This document shows, in pieces, positions 45,291 through 54,730 of a stretch of 64,000 bases of DNA. Each line of letters begins with the position of its first letter. The stretch's first letter is position 1. This stretch comes from Eupeodes corollae (Eukaryota; Arthropoda; Insecta; Diptera; Syrphidae), in assembly GCF_945859685.1 (NCBI RefSeq), contig NC_079147.1, forward strand, positions 69,842,946 to 69,906,945. The letters run 5' to 3'. Below the pieces are notes generated by a model, which did no database searches, was not told the origin of the DNA, and was given only the letters and a program-made list of their open reading frames with translations. Both the position numbers and the translations under genes were made by a program.

Positions 45291-46399
45291 TTGTAACGAA
45301 GCTTGAATCCTTCCATCACTTATCCATTATTGTATAAAGACGATATATGATATGCGTGCTGAAATTCTTCTAGCGGACATTCTACGACAATGTGCTTGAA
45401 ATGACTAAGATGCGTTTCAGTGTTTGTTTTAAGCTCAAAAAAGGTCATGTCTCCAAAGTAGAAGCATCCTTTGAAATTATGTTATTGCTATGTATTGCAA
45501 TTTTTGTTGCATTACTGGTAGTATGCATTCTAAACCTGGAGATTTAAATTAAGCTAAAATATTAAGAGTCTAAGAAATACTTTCTCTTGTAATAACATAA
45601 TTAATTTGTTCCGCATGAACTTGATTAGTGTTTGGAGTTCTAATCGTTTTGGGGTTACGATTCTTGCAGCCCGGAAAATTTGTCACCATTAGTACTTCAA
45701 AGGACTCAGATGCAGAGGATGTCAAAGATGGATTGCAATGTTCTTATGTCGTTTATGTTTTCAATCGATCGCCAATATTCTCTCAAAATTTGTTTTTTGA
45801 CAATTTTTATATTTCGCTTATAAACTTTAAGGTAACCTCTATATGGTTGGGAAAAATCTTTCTTCTGGCAGATACTGAAGTTCGTTTTAATCATTTTCCT
45901 TAGAGCAGAAAGGTCTTCGTTCTACTAGGAAGTGGATTTTTATGGCTATGTTTTACTGGACATGAAATCTTAAAAACAGTTTTAACTGATGATTCAAACA
46001 TTTTAATAGCGGATTTCACATCTTCTAAATATTTGTTCCTAACATTTAGAATTTTATTTATTTTGAACTTAAATATTTGACCGAATTTTTCCAGTCAGTA
46101 CGTTTAAAAGTTCTATAAGGGAGAAAAGTTTCTGACTTGAAACTTATATTCTTGTGATTCGTAAAAAAATTCAGGGAGAAAATTCTCTAATTCTCCATCA
46201 AAAGATTACGGTTGTTATTAGTAACAGTGCCATCAAATACATCCTCCCAACCGTCATTATTTTCTGAACTTTTTTGGGAAATTCGGACACGATACTCAAG
46301 GCCTGCCTCGATCATTATCTTAACACATTTTTTTCCCAGCATAAATAAATCTAATACTAGATCTATAATTAATACTAATTAGAGTTTGTATTACACAAT
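45291..46399. other. Possible LINE linker, otherwise unassigned
   Basis: The minus strand at 45360-45900 contains YWRSIENINDIRTLQSIFD and SKDASTLET, wording that resembles the segment before the RT in I- and Jockey-type LINEs, and it lies on the 5' side of D1. Confidence is low. The plus-strand 91-codon frame over it is probably its shadow. From 45900 to 46399 nothing is recognised. Confidence 0.35.
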
Positions 46400-46790
46400 A
46401 AACAATCGGTGATGAACTAGGACTGAAAACTGTTTAGTCTTCTAGGTGCGAATTTGAGCCTTTGCAACAGTGGAAATCGTTAAGTTTTTGATAATACAGG
46501 GTAAACAATTCCCCATTAGACAATGTTGTCAAGATCATAATCTATTGAACTTAGCACACCCTGCCATTTACACTCCATATCCCATATATAAAGATTTGAG
46601 TTGTAAAACGAAAATTTAAAGCTGACTACTAAACTCACTGAAAAGTGGATAAGAAATTTCAGACCAAAGATCAGTTATCAATACAAGGAAAAGTTTCAAG
46701 CACAGGAGGGCAACCTGGTTTTTTTTTTGAATAACAGATATCAGCCATTTTTAAATACTATTTGAACAATTTGGAACTAATACCACTGCT
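46400..46790 (-). mobile_element. CR1/Jockey-like LINE fragment A5
   Basis: The minus strand reads KLFLVLITDLWSEISYPLF, aligning with SPTLFLILINDLLSEASYPL of copies A1 and A4, then YDLDNIVxWGI (compare DLDCILQWGI in A3) and RRLNSFQS. The FADDS motif is mutated to FSEFSSQL. Short and badly decayed, so the assignment is moderate. Confidence 0.55.
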
Positions 46791-47298
46791 GAAAGGTCAT
46801 TCTCATAACGATGTACACGTTTGTTAAACTGTTCAGTAAGATGAACTGCCTAAAGAAGCTTTGGGAATCTTAAAATTGAAGTGCAATTGAAATTGGAGGG
46901 AGAAGAGGATTTGAATTTTTAAAGGTAGGCTGGAAAATGCAGTTTTCTATTCCGGAAGGCAATTCGTCAAAAAAACGTATACGCTCTTGAGTTCAAGAGG
47001 ATTAGGTTTGTAGCTTAGAAACGGCTTGCAAAAAGAGTATCATTATAGACGATTGGACAGGTTAGTATTCGAAAAATTAGCTTTTATCCATTAGCAGTAA
47101 CGAATTAAAATTTGTCAGTGGACTATTTTATGGTGATATGTTTTTAAATCTTATGATTAGATCATCTTTTCCCTTAATAGATTAAAATAGGCAAGAAAGT
47201 TAGCCACAAAATCATTGCACCGAGAAAATAATTGATGAAACATCAAATTCAGTCTCCTAAAAAATAGTGCAATTTAGTACCGTTCTACATTCATACTA
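46791..47298. other. No gene recognised
   Basis: AT-rich spacer directly before the mariner element. No motif was seen. Confidence 0.5.
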
Positions 47299-48400
47299 AA
47301 GGGTGATTTTTTTGAGGTTAGGATTTTCATGCATTAGTATTTGACAGATCACGCGGGATTTTAGATATGGTGTCAAAGAGAAAGATGCTCAGTATGCTTT
47401 GACATTTCATCATGAATAGACTTACTAACGAGCAACGCTTGCAAATCATTGAATTTTATTACCAAAATCAGTGTTCGGTTCGAAATGTGTTTCGCGCTTT
47501 ACGTCCGATTTATGGTCTACATAATCGACCAAGTGAGCAAACAATTAATGCGATTGTGACCAAGCTTCGCACTCAGTTTACTTTATTGGACATTAAACCA
47601 ACCACACGAATGCGTACAGTGCGTACAGAAGAGAATATTGCGTCTGTTTCTGAGAGTGTTGCTGAAGACCGTGAAATGTCGATTCGTCGCCGTTCGCAGC
47701 AATTGGGTTTGTGTTATTCGACCACATGGAAGATTTTACGCAAAGATCTTGGTGTAAAACCGTATAAAATACAGCTCGTGCAAGAACTGAAGCCGAACGA
47801 TCTACCACAACGTCGAATTTTCAGTGAATGGGCCCTAGAAAAGTTGGCAGAAAATCCGCTTTTTTATCGACAAATTTTGTTCAGCGATGAGGCTCATTTC
47901 TGGTTGAATGGCTACGTAAATAAGCAAAATTGCCGCATTTGGAGTGAAGAGCAACCAGAAGCCGTTCAAGAACTGTCCATGCATCCCGAAAAATGCACTG
48001 TTTGGTATGGTTTGTACGCTGGTGGAATCATTGGACCGTATTTTTTCAAAGATGCTGTTGGACGCAACGTTACGGTGAATGCCGATCGCTATCGTTCAAT
48101 GCTAACAAACTTTTTGTTGCCAAAAATGGAAGAACTGAACTTGGTTTACATACGGTTTCAACAAGATGGCGCTACATGCCACACAGCTCGCGATTCTATG
48201 GCCATTTTGAGGGAAAACTTCGGAGAACAATTCATCTCAAGGAATGGACCGGTAAGTTGGCCACCAAGATCATGCGATTTGACGCCTTTAGACTATTTTT
48301 TGTGGGGCTACGTTTAGTCTAAAGTCTACACAAATAAGGCAGCAACTATTCCAGCTTTGGAAGACAACATTTCCGAAGAAATATACAATACAAATATTTC
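47299..48400 (+). mobile_element. Mariner-like element M2, nearly intact
   Basis: The left end AAGGGTGATTTTTTTGAGG follows a TA dinucleotide (47297-47298), the target of Tc1/mariner insertion. A 113-nt leader precedes the transposase start. After the early stop the homologous text continues (SKVYTNKAATIPALEDNISE) to about 48380, where it runs into a second mariner (48400-48901). M2's own right end is missing. The leader and coding text are well preserved compared with all other elements here, suggesting a recent arrival, possibly by horizontal transfer, as is common for mariners. Confidence 0.85.
47412..48317 (+). CDS. Mariner-family transposase (301 codons, ended by a nonsense change)
   Basis: Cut-and-paste transposase. 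Start MNRLTNEQRLQIIEFYYQNQ. An N-terminal helix-turn-helix region with VRNVFRALRPIYGLHNRPSE is followed by a second one (MSIRRRSQQLGLCYSTTWKI, LRKDLGVKPYKIQLVQELKP). The catalytic core has ILFSDEAHFWLNGYVNKQNC (Asp159), GGIIGPYFFKDAVGRNVTVN, RFQQDGATCHTARDS (Asp252, 92 residues after Asp159) and SWPPRSCDLTPLDYFLWGYV (Asp289 or Asp294). Full-length relatives are about 345 residues. Here TAG replaces a Lys-type codon right after GYV, and the next codons still read SKVYTN, so one substitution removed the C-terminal ~40 residues. The ATG is supported by the same leader-ATG context in the other mariners. Confidence 0.9.
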   Translation: MNRLTNEQRLQIIEFYYQNQCSVRNVFRALRPIYGLHNRPSEQTINAIVTKLRTQFTLLDIKPTTRMRTVRTEENIASVSESVAEDREMSIRRRSQQLGLCYSTTWKILRKDLGVKPYKIQLVQELKPNDLPQRRIFSEWALEKLAENPLFYRQILFSDEAHFWLNGYVNKQNCRIWSEEQPEAVQELSMHPEKCTVWYGLYAGGIIGPYFFKDAVGRNVTVNADRYRSMLTNFLLPKMEELNLVYIRFQQDGATCHTARDSMAILRENFGEQFISRNGPVSWPPRSCDLTPLDYFLWGYV

Positions 48401-48901
48401 TACTACGTATGTTATTTTAGAAGTATTTAACTTAAAGTTGGTAACACTATTTTAACCATTTAGCAGCTGTCAAGTGATTTTTTATTTATTTTGACATTTC
48501 AACATGAATAGACTAACTGAAGAAAGAACTGACTGTTTTATGAGCTCTATCGGTGGTGAAATAATTGGTGCGTACCTTTTTAAGAAGGATGCTGTCCAGA
48601 AGTCAATGGTGATCCCTGTGAAGGCCTCATAACTGACTTTTTCGTTCATCAATTGAACAACCATGATGTGCAGGAGTTAAAACAACACTGCTCTATTTAC
48701 TCTGAAAAGCCTGAAAAGATTGTTGGATGCGACCATAAATATTGGAAAAAGTAATTCTAACTTCATTTAAGATTTCGTTCAAACCAGCAGATACAGTCAT
48801 AGCCAGAAACCAAATTTAAACGAAGTAAATTTAATGTCAATTTAATAAAATCATCTTCATTTTATTCCATTTTAAAGTTATATATCTGAAAAAACACCCT
48901 T
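48401..48901 (+). mobile_element. Mariner-like element M2b, internally deleted, right end intact
   Basis: A second mariner start appears at 48505: ATTTTGACATTTCAACATG then MNRLTEERTD. After ten codons it jumps to SIGGEIIGAYLFKKDAVQKS, the middle of the catalytic domain. Further decayed text gives HDVQELKQH. The right end GAAAAAACACCCTT is followed by TA (48902-48903). The leader (GTTGGTAACACTATTTTAAC, CTGTCAAGTGAT) and 3' end match element M5 (60308-60781), so both belong to one subfamily. Its left end is lost at the junction with M2. Confidence 0.75.
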
Positions 48902-49748
48902 TACAACTGATCCCAATTAAAAAGTTAATTTTTGCCCTGTGAATGTTATTTTTCTAAGTTGACACGAGTCAAGTCAATATTTTTTTAGTTACCGACACAT
49001 TTTCTCATTATTTGAATCCATTCGAATGAAAATTCTGGTGCTTTCAACTTTTTAACCCCTAATACACTGATTATATTTTGGCTAACATTTTTATGAAGGT
49101 AGGAAATAATTTATAAATTAAAAATCTGAAAGAAAAAAACTGCAAATTATGTAAATTCTTTTTATAAAAGCCAACTTTTTATGTTAATTTTGTTTAACCC
49201 AATGGTGTAGAAGGTTCCTTGTTTTCCTTCACTTTTTTTTAATTGTTAAACTGCGCAATAAAAACAACTTCGGATTCCTTTTTTTCTTTTGTAGAAACAT
49301 TAAGAAAATTAATTCAAACAAACCTTTTGTGTTTATCAACAAGGAAACCGTTGCCTCGTTAGTCATCGTATTAAAATCTTTAAGTAAAACAAAAAAATAT
49401 ACATCATAAAAAGAAGCAATTAAATACACGCGTTGCTTTAATTTCCTTTTTTTTCTTTTCGCGTTTTCTTTTGAAAACCACAAACGCACATAACCTACTA
49501 TACATATTCAGAAAACTTAATTCAACTCATATCAGCACCATTCATCAGGATTAAACATAAACAAAAGGGAAATATTAGAATTTATAAAATAGGATACATT
49601 TTTTTATTTAAATAAAAAATAAAACAAGTATTAGGTCTCGATTCTTTATATTTCAGATGACTCGATAAAAAGTCCATCTTTTCATTAGGGAAGTCATTAT
49701 TACATTTTCTTTACAAATTAAAGTATTCGAATTATGAACTTTAGGGAT

Positions 49749-49812
49749 GGTAAAGGATAAGTCTTAAGTCTTTAGTCTATGGTAAAGGATAAGTCTTAAG
49801 TCTTAAGTCTAT
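49749..49812. repeat. 32-bp tandem duplication
   Basis: Two adjacent 32-bp units (49749-49780, 49781-49812), each starting GGTAAAGGATAAGTCTTAAG, differ by one base. The unit itself contains repeated AAGTCTT words. Confidence 0.9.
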
Positions 49813-49997
49813 ACACACCTCCTCACAAAAAAAAGTTGTGTGGGTAGAAATGTTCAATGAGTTGTAAACTGATTCAGAAACCAAGAATTTTGTCTTCAAT
49901 TAAAAACAGCAGTAAATATTAAACTTTTTTATCTTATTTAACCTTATTTTTTCTGAATGTGAATTTTAGTCAATTAGCCACAAGGACCACAATTCAT

Positions 49998-50041
49998 TTC
50001 AGCAAAATTGTGCGATTATCAGTGTGTACAATTTTGCTGAA
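49998..50041. other. 14-bp perfect inverted repeat (hairpin)
   Basis: TTCAGCAAAATTGT (49998-50011) and its exact complement ACAATTTTGCTGAA (50028-50041) are separated by 16 nt. There is no associated element or gene. The stem is AT-rich, so chance is possible, but 14 perfect base pairs is uncommon. Confidence 0.7.
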
Positions 50042-50374
50042 CTTTTGTTCTACCTAAAATCTAAACATTAACAAACTGAGCCTTATGAAGATTAAAATTT
50101 CAGTCTCAATGACTTCTTCAGCAATTTAAACTGGTCACTATGCTTCCTCGATAGTGACGTAGGTTCCAGAAAAGATGTGGTAACAAACTTAAATTTCATG
50201 GAATGAAGAATGTTATCCCAAATAGGGTAAAATTTTACAAACCTAAAGAATACTCATTCAAGATGTAAAGAGGTAAATAGAATCAAAGATACAAGTTTCC
50301 CTATTTATACGGCAAACCCACTGAGAAAAACGGGAATAAGTTCAAACAAGCTAGAAAGACCTGTAACTGGCATA

Positions 50375-52200
50375 AGTAGTTAGGTAGAAATGGCGATCAC
50401 AAGGCAACCTAGCCTGAGATCCAATTAGCGCTGTAATGCGCCGTTTTGATACCAAAGACTCGTTTGACCTGTGATAGAAAGGGAAAGATTTATAGAGAAG
50501 CTTCATAGCGATTATGTTAGAGCCATTTTGTCGCATTGAGAAAAAAGATTAGGTCTCTAATCTTTGTCTCAGATAGCTCATAAAGTTCCTGAAAGAATGT
50601 TTTTCCAAAGCATTTTATTCTGGTGTTTGCCAAAGCAGGACATTTGCAGAGGAAAGGGATTATCGTTTCACTTTCTCTTTGGTGACTACAACTACGACAA
50701 AAGGTGTTGTAAGAGATACCCAACTTCTCTGCATGAACTCCTATAGGCCAATGTCCGGTACAAAATGCAACAATCCTGGCTTTGTCTTGCCTTGGCTTGC
50801 ATAGAAGATCGTTTGTACGGGTTTTATTAAAGGTGGGCCATATCTTCCTACATATAATGCAGTTGGGTAAATTGCTCCACCTTCGGTTTGAATCAGTTTG
50901 GTAGATAGAAAAGATTTTACCAAGAGAGATTTTACCACCATTTTCGCAAGTGAGTTATGAAGGGCCGATCCTTGCCTGGCTAGCTCGTCAGCCCGTTCAT
51001 TTCCCACGATACCACTATGGTCCGGCACCCAGATCAGGGTGACACCGAGGTTAATATTCAGGCTCGCAAGCTCATAGCGACATTACTCGACCAATAAAGA
51101 TCAGGATGTGGCCGAGTTAATGGCTTTGACAGCTGCCTGATTGTCTGTGAAGATAGCCACATTTCGGTTTTGGTTTGGGCTTTGTTTAAGTATCTTACAT
51201 GCCTTCCTTATTGCCAGCAGTTCAGCCTAAAAAACGCTAGCAAAGTCAGGAAGCCTAAAGGATTTGGCTACATTTAGGGACTCAGAAAAGATCCCAGAAC
51301 CAACTCCGTACTCCATCTTTGAGCCGTCAGTAAAGATGGTTGTGTCGAAACCTATCGACACGATGTCATCCTCCCAATCTTCCCTGGAATGGAAAATAAC
51401 CCTAAACCCTTACTAAGGCTCAAAGTAGGAGTGCAGTAGTCAGTGTCTACTATGATAATATCTGAGAGAATCAATTTTGTTGTATTGCTGTGACAGGTTT
51501 TGACAACCAGCTGTTTAATTCCTTCAGCCTAATAGCGCTGCAGGAAACTATGTATTTAATAAAAGGGTCGATTGGTAGAAGATCCAAAATAACGTTTAAG
51601 GCGTCCGTTGGGCAAGTATGCATGGCCCCTGAGGTGCCCACGCAAGCTCTTCTCTGAACCTTCTTTAGCTTATTAATGTTATATAGGCTTCGCTAAGAGC
51701 AGGCCACCACACAATCGAACCATATGTTAAGATTGGGCGTACGTCCATAAAATCATCTTCGACTGAAGTCCCCACTTTTTGCTGAAAGTTTTGCTGCAGG
51801 CGTAGAAGGCAGCACAGGCCTTCTTAACCCGTACTTCAGTATTTAGTTTCTAGTATAGTTTAGGGTCGAATATAACTCACAAATATTTTGCACTGAAAGA
51901 CAATGATAGGATTTGACCGTTGAGTCGAGGTAGCGTGAAGGGCGGTACTTTAGTTTTGGTGGTAAAGAGCAACAGTTCAGTTTTACTTTGGTTAACTCCT
52001 AGTCCACAACTCACAAATCACAGAGATGTACTTTCCTGACACCAATAGCACCAAATTATCCGCATAGGCTACCGCCTTCACTCCACATCTCTCTAATTTA
52101 ACGAGAATTGTATCCATGACCAGAAGCCAAAGAAGAGGCGAAAGGACACCACCCTAGAGTGTTCCCCTACTCTAACTGGCATATTGCAGACGTTAAATTT
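50375..52200 (-). mobile_element. I-type LINE copy D2 (RT palm, thumb, RNase H, C-terminus)
   Basis: Minus strand from 52200: LSPLLWLLVMDTIL-type text, KAVAYADNLVLLVSGKYIS (motif C as YADN), LGVNQSKTELLLFTTKTKVP, KLKKVQRRACVGTSGAMHTC, PTDALNVILDLLPIDPFIKY and SAIRLKELNSWL. RNase H follows: TTIFTDGSKMEYGVGSGIFS (Asp), AELLAIRKACKIL (Glu), VAIFTDNQAAVKAI (Asp), then IWVPDHSGIVGNERADELAR (Asp). The tail KLGISYNTFCRSCSHQRESE and CKCPALANTRIKCFGKTFFQ carries the Cys-rich C-terminus. There are few stops, but at least four frame changes. It is 5'-truncated within the palm at about 52200. Copy D1 is its sister. Confidence 0.85.
50517..51028 (-). pseudogene. RNase H end and C-terminal domain of LINE D2
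   Basis: Two overlapping frames hold the end of the protein. The first (51028-50741) begins at PDHSGIVGNERADELARQGS, the end of RNase H, and runs through PLIKPVQTIFYASQGKTKPG. The second (50723-50517) has FCRSCSHQRESETIIPFLCK, CPALANTRIKCFGKTFFQEL, LSETKIRDLIFFLNATKWL and stop. A single frameshift near 50735 separates them. The HCPA/CRSC pattern matches the C-terminal region of copy I2, so I and D are related families. Confidence 0.75.
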
Positions 52201-52259
52201 TTGCATGACCAAAAATTACCACCAAAAATATTGCAATGTCACAAAGTTAGTACACATTT

Positions 52260-53850
52260 CTGCTGATTTTGTAAAAAAAAAAATGTGCGTAACACTACGT
52301 CATTGTCGGTTCCGACTATCGTTTCCAATGACACTCCTGTCGTAAGCTCGATTAAGAAAGCCAATTCGCTTACAGCACAGTTTGTTGTTAATTTAATGCT
52401 ACCATCGAATGTCAGGATTCCTCAAGTACTTGAAAGTATAAACCATTGTATTGTACGAATTTTTCGCACTCTTTTATTTGCTAGAGTGCTTAAAGACCTT
52501 GACATTCACAAATCCTCCAGCCTGGATAGAACCCCTATTGTTCTGAAAGGGGGTTCTTCTTGGCTTTCAAAACCACTGCGTAAGCTTTTCCATCTGTCCT
52601 ACTCTACTGGTCGCTTTCCGAGTGGATGGAAAAGAGCATTTGTCCAGTCTGTCCCTTAAAAATGCGAATCCTTCTCACCCTCTAACTATCGTCCAATTAC
52701 ACTTTGTACGTCCGTTCTTTCCAAAGTTATGGAAACGCTGATTAATTATCAACTTAAGAAATATTTCGAAGAACGAAAGCCTTTTAATGGTGGGCAGCAT
52801 GGCTTTCGTAGCAATAGATCAACTAGTGATCTTATGGTTTATCTCACCGAAGAATAGAACAAATCATTACACTATTTTGGAAAAAGTATGATTTGTATAA
52901 GTATTTGATAGAGTTTGGCGTCAAGCTCTCTTATAAAAAATGTGTGCATTTGGTATTAAATAATCGCTTTCTTGTCGGTTACAAATTACCTTTCGTACCG
53001 TTCAATTAAGGTAGTATTGGACGGGTTCAAATCTGATGCCAACAAAATAAACGCTGGTGTGCCCCAGGGCTCCATTTTGTCTCCGACACTCTTCGTTATT
53101 TTATAAATGATCTTTTGTCTGAAGCTTCTTACCCTCTAAATTGTTTCGCTGGTGACAGTACCCTTAGTTTTTCGTATTTGTTTTGAAATAAGTTCATTTA
53201 ATATGCTCATATCTCATATCATAAAACCGTGTAGGATTTATTGCTTCGAAAATTGAAAGCTGTCTAATATCGCAATAGCGTGACAATCCCGAAAAGCCAC
53301 TATGTATGGTGGTAAGTGTTAGGGTTTCCTTAGACGATGCAAGAAGTCTTGTACCTCATCTGATTTGGGTATAATTTACAAACCTTCTATTCGTCCAAAA
53401 CTAGAGTCTTTTGGATAGAATTGAAAAGAGAACCCTAAAGATTATAAAAGGTCTCATGGCTATCATTGTTTTATTGATATTTTCCCAAACAATGCCCTAG
53501 TGAAATAGGAAGTTGCATTCCTCAAACAATTCAACTGTAATACCCTACCCGAACTTCTAGGAATGCTCATTAGTTTCATCTTGAACCAAACTTGGGCGTA
53601 CTGTTAAGTATAGAGATTCTTTCTTTAGCAGGACTACACAAATGTGGAATGCTTCACAAGTCTTAATATTTCCCACTCATGCAGACATTTAAAATTAATG
53701 TTCATTTACATTTCCTTTGTAATCCTGCCTCCTTTCCTAATTGCTTACACTGTGTTTATTCATTGTAAGGGTATTCATAACATAAATAAAATTAAGGTTC
53801 TGTTCGTATTTTTATTCAATGCCATTGTTTTAATTTAAAATGATATTCAA
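52260..53850 (+). mobile_element. CR1/Jockey-like LINE copy A4 (longest of its family)
   Basis: A 124-codon open frame (52285-52659) covers the pre-RT region: LKDLDIHKSSSLDRTPIVLK, LSKPLRKLFHLSYSTGRFPS and GWKRAFVQSVP. After one stop the RT continues: SPSNYRPITLCTSVLSKVME, QHGFRSNRSTSDLMVYLTEE, a frameshifted motif A, KINAGVPQGSILSPTLFVIL and a broken FADDS (FAGDS). The C-terminal block (TMYGG, RIEKRTLKII-like, TRMWNA-like MWNASQV) is decayed. It continues to about 53830. It is the only copy here that shows the region upstream of the RT. Confidence 0.85.
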
Positions 53851-53954
53851 AAAATATATGACAATGTACTCTTAGCATAATGGTATATAGGAAACCTGAC
53901 CTTATAAAGACATTGGTAAAAGAGTGGGTAAGTGGCATTAATTAAAGATCCCAC

Positions 53955-54730
53955 TGATGCATTTGATGTCAAAAAAGGTTTAAGACAAGGCGATGCACAG
54001 TGATGTGACTTCTTCAACATCGTTTTGGAAAGAATTGTGCAAAACTCAACCATCAACAACACTAAAGGCACAATCTTCCAAAGTTTCATCCAATTACTCG
54101 GATACTCAGATGATATTGAATCTGAACCACGATGTGTTGGCCAAAACGTCACCATAGACAGCTACAACTTTGAGGTAGTTGAGGACTTTGTTTACCTATA
54201 TAAACTCAGACAATGACACCAGCCAGCGCTTAAATCAAACGAAGAATAACTCTTCAAAATCGCTGCTTCTTCTTCTCTCGAGTATTTTAAATTACCATCT
54301 TCCCGGTTCTCTTTTATGGCGCTGAGGCCTGGACTCTGTCAAAGGAAGATGAGAGCGTCTTAAAATGCTCCGGAGATTTTTTGTCCCGTATGCATAGATG
54401 GAGAATAGAGGAGAAGATATAACGACCAACTGTACAGTGACACTGACCTAGTTAACAGAATTAAAGTCCAACGGCTTAGATGGCTAGGTCATGTAGAGCG
54501 GATGGACATCAACGCTCCAGCCTGGAAGGTCTTCGAATGCAATCCCGAAGGACGGCGCAGTAAAGGAAGACCGTGACTCAGGTGGCGCACTCATGGGGGG
54601 GAGGAGCTCAACCAACTTGGCGTGCGAAACTGGAGACAGCTAGCTAGGGACCAAGTTGGCTGGAGACCTTTGTTGGTTGAGTGCCAGGTCCGCCCCGGAC
54701 TGCAGCGCTACCTTAAGTAATTAAGTAAGT
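53955..54730 (+). mobile_element. RTE-like LINE copy B8 (RT palm to 3' end)
   Basis: Starts at TDAFDVKKGLRQGDAQ, then CDFFNIVLERIVQNSTINNT, FQSFIQLLGYSDDIE (motif C mutated from YADD to YSDD), GQNVTIDSYNFEVVEDFVYL, RRRYNDQLYSDTDLVNRIKV, QRLRWLGHVERMDINAPAWK and LNQLGVRNWRQLARDQVGW. The 3' end reads GGACTGCAGCGCTACCTTAAG then TAATTAAGTAAGT. The 90% or so match in wording to B7 over the C-terminus suggests a close subfamily. It follows A4 directly. Confidence 0.85.

Larger units (their letters stand above)
48904..50374. other. No gene recognised
   Basis: AT-rich. Holds a 32-bp tandem duplication (49749-49812) and a hairpin (49998-50041), listed separately. No coding motif was seen. Confidence 0.5.

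Noticed and set aside
45628..45903. 91-codon plus-strand frame as a gene
   Set aside because: The minus strand at the same place has LINE-linker-like wording adjacent to LINE D1, so the plus frame is more likely a shadow.
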